64,000 nt of DNA from an uncultured Clostridia bacterium (lineage in GTDB: Bacteria > Bacillota > Clostridia > UBA1381): NCBI GenBank assembly GCA_947591315.1, contig CANQDD010000042.1:1-64000 (forward strand). Reading direction: 5' to 3'. Positions 15,001-18,416 of this stretch are shown piece by piece; positions within the stretch are counted from its first letter, which is position 1, and the number at the start of each line of letters is the position of its first letter. Below the pieces are notes generated by a model, which made no database searches, had not been told where the DNA came from, and saw nothing but the letters and a program-made list of their open reading frames with translations. The position numbers and the translations under genes are program-made.

Positions 15001-15138
15001 GTCATCATACGTTGTACCGCCTTTTGGAATGGTGGGAGTGTCAGCAGCCGATGCAGTCAGACCCCCCCCTATTGAGTTAGGAATTATTGAAAAAATCATA
15101 GAAAGCGCGAGTAATGCGCTAAGTATTCGTTTTTTCAT
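1..15138 (-). CDS. Giant exported surface protein, partial (C-terminus beyond left window edge); MBG/YDG-like and Big_3-like repeat protein, at least 5046 codons
   Basis: ATG at 15138-15136 preceded by AAAGGAG (15153-15147) with 8 nt spacing. Translation MKKRILSALLALSMIFSIIPNSIGGGLTASAADTPTIPKGGTTYDD... Spot translations at ~12000 (TNERGEVQGTISVVGDTITI), ~9000 (AIKKIPAVAQFTNHIEAEGK), ~6000 (FTKESRKDVVTVTGTAQYAS), ~3000 (NPSGLEFEFYDYTGTGNGND) and at position 1 (STAPQITVT) are all in one frame. The ORF track lists no minus ORF ending in this frame here, consistent with no stop before the edge. Confidence 0.93.
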   Translation of the reverse strand, partial: MKKRILSALLALSMIFSIIPNSIGGGLTASAADTPTIPKGGTTYDDATKTYTGDSSNKIVDKIEIKFENGQLTKFDVSIPAGSRHNSNGQLYALILPIGNYTVTGAQAEYFPTYSDWTNGLFADTDMETLVTNIQSGASATENLSLMFPFFYAHVDGQTNHANQGEVTNLLQYSVIPGPEENVTLTADSIRTAFETAAEDGSSLSDVTKDIPIAIFIATSNYNVTNSLDAMFVYQTTFDSTASSVTIPGEEVSPPSGKTVTELTVDIPKIEFDKELTAPQNSDITANDGANVSINGDITYTPDGTSTAPKVALGGDGYTVSFPVTLSDASDKFGDTVTAKPASFGDDYGSSGYTPTVEFSKTDDTKGTITIHYPAIKVSSLTLRNPNEDENITQEANTYDLTKGSMEVTLSDGELKTYNPTNNPDWLKVDGTDCTVAAGQVSEIKSTGSSVHVKVDADLTANSMAIDKTWITFTVKTVTTISEINLELTMPTVGDTPVQGKDGSTTTAGVDATVDDWLAQGGGSVGDANHFNYGSTYKVQFKLNPEDDNYKFADTLTVNLSAKGDSRSNVDTFTESQTVTDVDSGDTYVQFDVTMLSAPRVEDVVYDYYEGKDLTLTLTPDLIGTVDKLTIGGQELTSDTDYHFTGSNTITITEAKAKDLVKQLLYSGSEPTAPNATGQQVTAAIDIQYSGSDITKNITLKNTTPYLTVEKTTNGTITVTQTDNDDLNYSEQSGGATLALKKTGEVTVQANESGTYKFKEWSDTTTDTVYQTSGGKTTNPARFTPAESTSYTVGATFEGPIEMTVVANGDTVTSVQEQGGSLVSEESGKYKIYPDKKYVVTVTPDTDHKFGNPAWSATTTLSDAEDGGQSSGARTYTFTAPESEFTLTANLELNFKKLKVTQTGGDDSNVTVQSQNNSITKDGDGTYHVLPSHGDITITATATKEKKIISFTGESSTNSKTVSRTLTNDDITDGQEITITFADKVKPEWDAGTKDEGATHQVGMGRDNFVYKHTTTSDYTLESAQVTNERGEVQGTISVVGDTITITPEILDALAPGDYTVTFKFNDILDSTNDEWDYTIPVRKFKVIGAPEVQSVTLPSDKEHGDALGTVKFTLDDGSEYTYTATNDGGSWDKTTPTNIMVNVTSSGSQPKVSSAITLDEFITKYVAGNKIVRFNKKSTDTDLTALLCNGDTVAFGTNGTNYKTATLTVTQKKVKLTVTNSELDKDYDGTADVKDVLTWTAVDAPITEDRDALGTSFNSPTDCFTVAGTYQGGAGASTDNKTIQFNVTPDNDGHPDIANYNITADNKQGKINKKEIHVNGSNFTVPQAEYDDVDKHSGASMDEFLKNSNDLVEADRETGIHVTYSYKYDDVGGTQVTIEDVVADNYTIIVDGKATGERKKRTVSRIDVEPLNTVGEGTNTYYSTDHPDAKITIVYSSGDPEEYANIAAAKAEGSKIQSVQWGDSATAGTTDVDTNEGVTVTANNNKYIVVTLKDDATEGAVKTGSVQIKVNPIPVTVTVNAEKISKPYDGDDSFNQGEGDTVTSAFSYTYAVDTTGMDGDHQTKYNETVSSAGLSVSGVTVQFAQKDAYSATYGGATQYEDVAKATDGSFSNAEYTVSQTVSHITAAEISKLAITVDQIDYIKPVRVGAAGVRVGKAVVADAADTSADYKAVAKLNPDHAIAGTDGVLFDITYEYDNTSVSTENNAAEVTLKSIKLADATTNTQNKNYTFTNLDASDAASVQGRGTVKDVEISNINLTLPPALNPNVSSGMGQITYGDANYKFNQSGDTAGYNGLTIDVVYADGTVKYVWDSTHSHWTITDPDVTTGDIYADYDKKPFTLTWVFGGAGDTYDADTLGVITSLTDLQKGITWTYPKSGRTLQATIGVKTGSKQVSVSQKKISVDVQYQGDTTHVPEKNYDYTIDLKPALDAAHWTFAPQDVATGDEDLTVTFNGGADHKVTYTDANAGDNIDLHFGGSFGNHIEESDWTIGGLSGVDADERAKSYEISELTGVSKGNIKPRPITLTAIKKIPAVAQFTNHIEAEGKATSGATDATYTSTAEFAAATGDDAQGTGTGVLVAEAATISFKYHYENTDEAANPATLANGLKISEITLLNNNYKFDPDPNESLETLTREGAITAAQAQGIDIKAPTMFTDSQTRNAVQYGDKFNYRGIEVTIHYASGIDAKYTLPESDTDAFTDGAIAHWMEQIGSGKANMVEASAVPFTLSCGHAEGGAPTPHKQGDIIDYVDESGDTGGGLTVTVKGQPTVTDTSEFLVVYARQVNVTAAPASTITKQYDGTVKYTSTTDGAITYTLTPEKTKYTDGSYSLPGTVSATAADNDITYNSKNATDSIGGAQKVNITNIKLSDTAGNPDKYALKNKSASASATITKRSVTVQQVHNVTPIVQGTSNYTGNDLAVTTAADADKPYAVVDGAVESETLSFTVDYSYNTPKVKSEKDQAPVTISDVQATNDTALNYTVTANSVTGTGTVNAASYSVEVTNPTQFDSGYTFDEGGLVVDGLTVTVKNTDPNATDDTTTYYAVNNGGVIEWHKDNASGDVVPDPPFTLQWSDTKGGADTNVTPGMKLPPEKYNGATLTATLKTANPDGNAPSAGGGKVTVNKKKISKVTASGTGIEKEYDGNTDVSQDITYAIAEGETIEGTEPTLTPTAKAQYESKDVNDNIAIKFTLTNGEDTSDPNYEFADVVNIEDLTGKITKRTVKVTDVYVPGITANSAEPQPTVNVTDAKAVTTSGGALTSKQVRANNFVTGEDAYFTFSYTITYRDGDARGTSGAENPVFVTMSGNKCEETADAAEHNVKLSNYEIQWTDVEAKSRKSEEASGSTDWKTLQEAQPGANRSDYLLGNVAADTYEEVSPPTDAGNKITSEVNPHKHGDKLDLTGLTINVTSKAYGELEYKIAGEAGAQYWTRDGSSEVTLPDGIAVHIGNIPITTKADLENLQAHYTNMNGKDIILEVTGQPAQTSANKVVVKQADLHVTANETTYDKYYDGTKTVTGFTLTPTDTDLVTFTKESRKDVVTVTGTAQYASADVAGSAAAPTAQNITFDLTAGGDDAGNYILVPPAGVTGTIKPRKVVVSSLGAEVKAEPVEFKAATTNGTVTASGSRTSAPDKYIYDGDTVTEGTWPPGVEAPEITITYDYGNLASTRTGAVNIAKSGSNGDSFSMEFSAATNNFVLDYDAVTTLPGTVTRAAITSIAITKTQTAYYYGDKLTDAELDDLEITVNGNDTFKYYDSASGAVDPKFDNYNLELVVTNNTTPVTDRDNTVLKAGTATVQVKDKDGTQASNTVDLTVSKRKLIVKAAASINKEYDGTPAATVTGLTVAPEVEQVGDGYGLAEVDKALVAGDYGTVFTVTAADGALYKQGENSVKNACVGDTSYDITADVSFTANADIPTDQYELELKDVKGKITPKPVTLTPKLEQNYYLDNTNISISEAPYNAETFVDGEQSRYTFTYTIKLSASKHNAASTYTISAANASGDNAYKSNTVSDGDDRYEWEIKTTDDTNFPLTNYTFTKGDASVTIKNRSVVSATILEDPKQPDNIMKKTYSSGDGIDYKGLTVRVVYTDTAGNVSIDYTYGKNWLSSFKIVLEDGVADAPAQGTPLTTADSGKKFKVKITDTITTSNATSEITVNPKKLTVTAEQSETASREYDGTADASMFVTYKLVDAPAGITLNLTNTASAVFTGVNPSYAGENKPISITASNSSFTLQGDGAAGYEVEWQAPATALTGKVTKLDISIKSLPLLRAAQNSDATETVDVSTSGQIIGTEDRTTVVLNDTDGSAAKMPEADKRAFRASWTATFPVTVLTKTENLDTPENLTFKDSAYPVVTNESGSDELFTANYNFTWPVPRGIIVPAAIQITDSTASPARSTHGDKLNLGGLKFTVEYHSTVNYTVTFQNVDGQWQKKDANDHDFVNIDASALSDTYGVTLSWEGTRTIINPNGTDYANYANNGKTIVISVPLHNGRGGYATANTGAVTILRRPIYAFVRKQRSGSDIEINKQYDGNNLANPSGLEFEFYDYTGTGNGNDAETNADFEKYTNPFPEENIKIDVPAEGTAATYNQLRAEYLGGDNASYKLSDGGAWVACNMEGKDVKRDGSGNVVPKTIQLSNLHLTGAGSGNYQLANADTWNLNAVDSDFDRYHPTVSKDVLDEKNQLKGTISAKPLSITVTSVPSIAKNSAGGEKTVDLTESNYTVSGKVDGDTLSNIKLTAKYSDQNAVGGQETEISMSGTQAGYPELNYNITSSPAKVNGMVNDKGISKVEITAQPTDREYTHGDILDLSGMVVKVTYSDSSYNVYTYDGDNNSTLPWKLQRYESSGSALGEAENVGSIQDVTLTWNGNRAVETKYNSENAAMIYSATDMGYTGNGDPRSTKIKVTPTIPETPESTDYAAAAESDAITVAKRQIALKIDGTLTKMYNGSTSLTPNSYVVGSERVEGDKLTVTVVDGVTQGALPTTLDVTFDKAGAIANAQAFSLKSKDSKPDSYAGEKNIDVTLSQLRSYITCVKGGTADSYKMPSSGSFIINNASGEIVPRPLVITAKSQNDLPRLDLNTDTPDVPGGTKYTKKLIKPDNITVEGPGGNVGAAIQGIMPYDGQDEVEVDWSIIFDIASIDKNSAAQAPITFTAGSLKPAHAENAEYVVANYTPTFDSNSITNGNVTPLAAAKDITATKPSKSEYNHGDHLDLTGMTVTVTKGDNTTETYKYEDGSWKKDDGTTVTDDELPFELYWSAGTDIAEDPANEAAQNDELSLTEPKNGATGNDGEDKTFHLSVKSKSDPTKHAEVNITVSRLQLKLFVSGTATKVYDKTDKLVKIADDASNTYAITAVLKPAGATDAVVTLDNVDALVTAGTIKYGATASNPNASYVGSSEDDTKTITVDLAGLGVTLTDDNAKIYKLPASAETDIDVSGVTQADITKKPITLAVTEDTLAPFTWNAASPTRKLDATEYDVYAGANVTAGASIKQFLTDDSVGVDWSIEYSDVTFNPNKATIKTTASELTGAAKDNYDATWILPPNTSKVLSSTAPQITVT
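1000..10900 (-). repeat. Protein-level super-repeat of YDG/MBG-like units alternating with Big_3-like units, period about 1.0-1.2 kb
   Basis: Big_3-like motifs: YNHGDHLDLTGMTVTV (~1015-1060), YTHGDILDLSGMVVKV (~2230-2275), STHGDKLNLGGLKFTV (~3434-3480), YSSGDGIDYKGLTVRV (~4400-4455), YYYGDKL..LEITV (~5415-5480), HKHGDKLDLTGLTINV (~6425-6475), FDEGGLVVDGLTVTV (~7560-7620), VQYGDKFNYRGIEVTI (~8600-8650), NQSGDTAGYNGLTIDVVYADGT (~9715-9790). YDG-like motifs between them: KVYDKT, KMYNGS, KQYDGN, REYDGT, KEYDGT, KYYDGT, KEYDGN. Confidence 0.75.
15043..15138 (-). other. Sec signal peptide of the left giant protein
   Basis: MKKRILSALLALSMIFSIIPNSIGGGLTASAA|D: basic N-region, hydrophobic core, AXA-like cleavage site. 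Confidence 0.85.
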
Positions 15139-15146
15139 TGATTTAA

Positions 15147-15153
15147 CTCCTTT
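15147..15153 (-). promoter_or_regulatory. Ribosome-binding site of the left giant ORF
   Basis: Minus-strand AAAGGAG-TTAAATCA-ATG. Confidence 0.8.
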
Positions 15154-15220
15154 CAAGTTAAATTTTTTTGTATGTCAAAGGCGTTTCCGCGCCTGTTGTT
15201 GTGGTTGTTTGTTGGACCCT

Positions 15221-15401
15221 ACGTGAGGCCCCCTTGTCAAAGGGGGCTGTCAGCGGAGCTGACTGGGGGATTCCTTTTTGATTTCCACATTGAATCCCTC
15301 CACCGCCTTCGGCGGTCCCTTTTGTTACGGCATACGAGCAAAGCTCTATGCCTACAACGCTAAAGCGTTGTTCACCTCCCTTTAACAAGGGAGGCTTGCG
15401 G
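15221..15401. repeat. Palindromic MITE-like repeat, copy 1
   Basis: tgaggcccccttgtcaaagggggctgtcagcggagctgactgggggattcctttttgatttccacattgaatccctccaccgccttcggcggtccc...acgctaaagcgttgttcacctccctttaacaagggaggcttgcg; inverted, self-palindromic termini. Confidence 0.85.
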
Positions 15402-15410
15402 TGTGTGTCC

Positions 15411-15538
15411 TCTACGTGAGGCTCCCCTTGAGGGGAGCTGGCGCCGTAGGCGTCTGAGAGGTGGTGTCTCTTAATTGCCACCTCTCCGTCATTGCTTCGC
15501 AATGCCACCTCTCCTCAAGGAGAGGCTTGCGGTGTGTG
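15411..15538. repeat. Second palindromic repeat family
   Basis: tgaggctccccttgaggggagctggcgccgtaggcgtctgagaggtgg...ccacctctcctcaaggagaggcttgcgg; same flanks and end logic as the first family, different core. Confidence 0.75.
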
Positions 15539-15590
15539 ACCCCCTCATAGAGGGGGTCTTGCGGGACGTCGAGGCGCCGTCCCCTACGGT

Positions 15591-15773
15591 ATGTGAGGCC
15601 CCCTTGTCAAAGGGGGCTGTCAGCGGAGCTGACTGGGGGATTCCTTTTTGATTTTTCACATTGAATCCCTCCACCGCCTTCGGCGGTCCCTTTTGTTACG
15701 GCATACGAGCAAAGCTCTATGCCTACAACGCTAAAGCGTTGTTCACCTCCCTTTAACAAGGGAGGCTTGCGGG
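15591..15773. repeat. Palindromic MITE-like repeat, copy 2
   Basis: Near-identical to copy 1 over its full length, including the 'gttacggcatacgagcaaagctctatgcctacaacgctaaagcgttg' segment. Confidence 0.85.
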
Positions 15774-15800
15774 ACGTCGAGGCGCCGTCCCCTACGGTAT

Positions 15801-15919
15801 GTGAGGCTCCCTTGTCAAAGGGGGCTGTCAGCGGAGCTGACTGGGGGATTCCTTTTTGATTTCCACATTGAATCCCTCCACCGCCTTCGGCGGTCCCCCT
15901 CCCTTTAACAAGGGAGGCA
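15801..15919. repeat. Palindromic MITE-like repeat, copy 3 (internally deleted)
   Basis: Same left and right ends as copies 1 and 2 but lacks the middle 'ttttgttacggcatacg...gttgttca' segment. Confidence 0.82.
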
Positions 15920-15964
15920 TATTATCACCCCCAAATACAGGGTGGTGTTAAAAACGCACGACAG

Positions 15965-15988
15965 GCACACGCGTACAAACGCGTCTGC
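15965..15988 (-). terminator. Possible weak terminator or stem-loop downstream of the 801-aa ORF
   Basis: gcacacgcg-tacaaa-cgcgtctgc, 9-bp stem with one mismatch; a T5 run lies about 10 nt downstream on the minus strand. Confidence 0.35.
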
Positions 15989-16010
15989 CCTTCGTTCAAA
16001 ATCTATTAAA

Positions 16011-18416
16011 TTATAGCGAATCCGCATTTGCTTTCAATGCCGGATATTGTTCACACCATGTTTTTGCCGTCGCTTTATCAACATACGGATCAGTTGTGTT
16101 AATCAGCGCATACTGAATTTGATACCACGTCAAGGTCAAATAATCTTGTCCCGCTTCTTCAGCTTTTTTTACAAGTTCAATCAGCGGTGTTTGAGCTTTT
16201 TTGACAGTTAAGTTTGTATATGCTTTTCCTGCCGTGCTTGATGTGAGATTTAAAGCTTTCAATTTCGCTACTGTCAGCCATGTTCCCGATTTGTTGTTAT
16301 ACGCGTTTTCAAGTATTTCCTGTACGCTGATTTGAAAGCCTATTCCTTCCGGTCCTCCGACCGCGATTTGCTCAAGATCGCTTATTGCACTTCTTTGATT
16401 TCCTATAATGATATTAGCATCATAAGAATCTCTCAAAGTATAGTCAACGGTTTTAACGGCGTTTGTCGGAGTAAGGAACACACTCATTTTATCACTGTTT
16501 TCCATCATGACTCGAAGCGGCGTACTCGCCGCCGCTCCCGTTTGCACAAGTGCCATGTTGATACTTGGTTCTTTTATTCTGTATACCCCATATCCGTACT
16601 GATTTATCCGTTCATAACTAAAAGCAAAGGAATATGTCGTCACCGTAGATGTAGAAGCGCCGACCGTTCCCGTTTCAATAGGTCCTACCGCTGTATAATC
16701 GGTATCGGTTAGTGTATTGCCTGCACTTTGTCTGTTCAGCATTTCACCCGCGCTGTACGCAGCCTTTACGTATAGGTTGCCGTCACTCGCGGCGAGCTCC
16801 GCTTTTGTTATTTTTGAAAAATCACACGCTATAAGGTCGGGAATCTCTTTTCCGTCCACCGGCGCTCCTGCTGCGTCCAATTCCGGCGCAAAGCCGTATG
16901 TCTTATTTTCCGTAGGCGTTTCCGCTGTGAATGTATCCTCCATAGCCTTCGGCAAAATATCCGCGGTTTGACCGGGGTACTTGCCCGTGTCGCTGTAGTC
17001 CGGCGCGTCGGGCAGCACCTGCGTCCAGCCGTACGCGAATGTGTACGGGTGATCCGCGTCCACGAGGTTCTTGCCCGCGAAAGCGTAGTCAAGCTTATTC
17101 GTCAGTGGATATTTCGAGCCGGGCTCGTCTGAGCCGTCGCCGTACGCGCCCGTTTTCGCGAGCGGGTTGCCGCTTGCGGGGCCGTCCTCGGGGTATTCGC
17201 CGCGGTAGTTATATTTGCGCTGCTTCTTTTCCGTGTCGGACAGTGACGCGTAGCCGATTTTGCGCAGCTCGGGGTGGACAAACTTCTCCTTTGTGTAATT
17301 GTGCACCGCCTCGGTCGGATCCTCGCCGACGCCGGCTGTGAGCGTGCCGAGAAGCGAATCGTCCCAGTCGAAGAACAGGATAGTGTATATGTCGCTGAGC
17401 GACAGACCGCCCGTTTTGAGCGCGCTTTCGCCTTCGAGGGTGACAACCGTTATATCCGTGTCCTTAAGCCTGTTTTCCGGCGTTATGCTGCTGCCGACGA
17501 CGTATTTGTAGTCGTCAACGGAGCGCAGACCGCCCGCCGCCTGCGTGAACGGTTCCGTCGGGAAATTGAACATAAACGCTTTTTCCTCGTAGTTCTGCGT
17601 GTAGATAACAAACGGGTACTGCGCCGGTGATTTTGCGGCAATGTCGTCGCCCGCGAGTGTGAGTATCGTGTTCGCGCGCCAGTCGTAGTCCCAGTTTGTG
17701 GTGTGGGTGTCATTTAAGCCGTTAGTGGCGTTCGCGCCTTCGAGCCATGCTTTTGTGAGGCTTTCCTTTACGTCCGCGCCCGTTTTTGTGTCGCCGTCGG
17801 CGTTATACACAAAGCGCACCGCAACAACCGGCGCCGTGCCCGTTTCGGGCTTGGGCGTCGCGTCGGGTTCGGCTTCGGGTTCGCCGAGCTTAGGTTCGAG
17901 CGCCGCTTCGGGCGCGACCGTCGCGTCGGGGTTGGGGCCTTCCTCGGGGCGAGGGTGCTCCGCGCTGAGGTAGAGGTAGCCGTATTTTTTGCCGTCCGCG
18001 TCCGCCTGCGGCTCGGCTTCCTCGTACGCGAGAGCGGTGTGTGTTGACCACGTGTCAACGCCGAGCGTCGGGAGTGCGCGGCGTGTCGCCCATGAGTTGT
18101 TTTCGCTCATGTCGGCTTTTCCCGCGTCCTCCGCCCATGATTCGGCGGGTGTGATGTATTCGGGATCGTAACGCAGTACAACGCCTACGGAGGAGTATTT
18201 GTCGTAGTCTTCGTTTACTTCAAGACTTATCTCGAAGTAGGTGTCGTCGCCGGTAACGCGTTTCGCCACTACCGTTACCGGCTGCGTCTGATCGAATACC
18301 TTGCCGGTTTCGGCATCTTCGGCAAAGGTCGGTAAAGAGAGGCATGGCAATAACAGCGTCAGTGACGCTGTAACGGCTAACATTCTTTTAGCCATGTCCC
18401 TCATCTTGCCCCTCAT
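16011..18416 (-). CDS. Exported 801-aa protein with N-terminal cohesin-like segment and Pro/Glu-rich linker; function unknown
   Basis: MRGKMRDMAKRMLAVTASLTLLLPCLSLPTFAEDAE signal peptide; SVGVVLRYDPEYITPAESW; linker ALEPKLGEPEAEPDATPKPETG; start codon overlaps upstream stop (ATGA) with GGAGGAGG-type RBS upstream. Confidence 0.9.
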   Translation of the reverse strand: MRGKMRDMAKRMLAVTASLTLLLPCLSLPTFAEDAETGKVFDQTQPVTVVAKRVTGDDTYFEISLEVNEDYDKYSSVGVVLRYDPEYITPAESWAEDAGKADMSENNSWATRRALPTLGVDTWSTHTALAYEEAEPQADADGKKYGYLYLSAEHPRPEEGPNPDATVAPEAALEPKLGEPEAEPDATPKPETGTAPVVAVRFVYNADGDTKTGADVKESLTKAWLEGANATNGLNDTHTTNWDYDWRANTILTLAGDDIAAKSPAQYPFVIYTQNYEEKAFMFNFPTEPFTQAAGGLRSVDDYKYVVGSSITPENRLKDTDITVVTLEGESALKTGGLSLSDIYTILFFDWDDSLLGTLTAGVGEDPTEAVHNYTKEKFVHPELRKIGYASLSDTEKKQRKYNYRGEYPEDGPASGNPLAKTGAYGDGSDEPGSKYPLTNKLDYAFAGKNLVDADHPYTFAYGWTQVLPDAPDYSDTGKYPGQTADILPKAMEDTFTAETPTENKTYGFAPELDAAGAPVDGKEIPDLIACDFSKITKAELAASDGNLYVKAAYSAGEMLNRQSAGNTLTDTDYTAVGPIETGTVGASTSTVTTYSFAFSYERINQYGYGVYRIKEPSINMALVQTGAAASTPLRVMMENSDKMSVFLTPTNAVKTVDYTLRDSYDANIIIGNQRSAISDLEQIAVGGPEGIGFQISVQEILENAYNNKSGTWLTVAKLKALNLTSSTAGKAYTNLTVKKAQTPLIELVKKAEEAGQDYLTLTWYQIQYALINTTDPYVDKATAKTWCEQYPALKANADSL

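Noticed and set aside
15156-15178. Promoter for the left giant gene (TTGACA at 15178-15173)
   Set aside because: The -10 candidate at 17-nt spacing (TGAAAG) is poor and would overlap the RBS.
15158-15674. Minus-strand ORFs 15158-15508 and 15489-15674
   Set aside because: They are translations of the palindromic repeats (…KGIPQSAPLTAPFDKGAS…), recurring in both ORFs; not credible genes.
15221-15920. CRISPR array
   Set aside because: Units are long (~120-180 bp), internally palindromic and lack uniform short repeats with unique spacers; no cas genes nearby.
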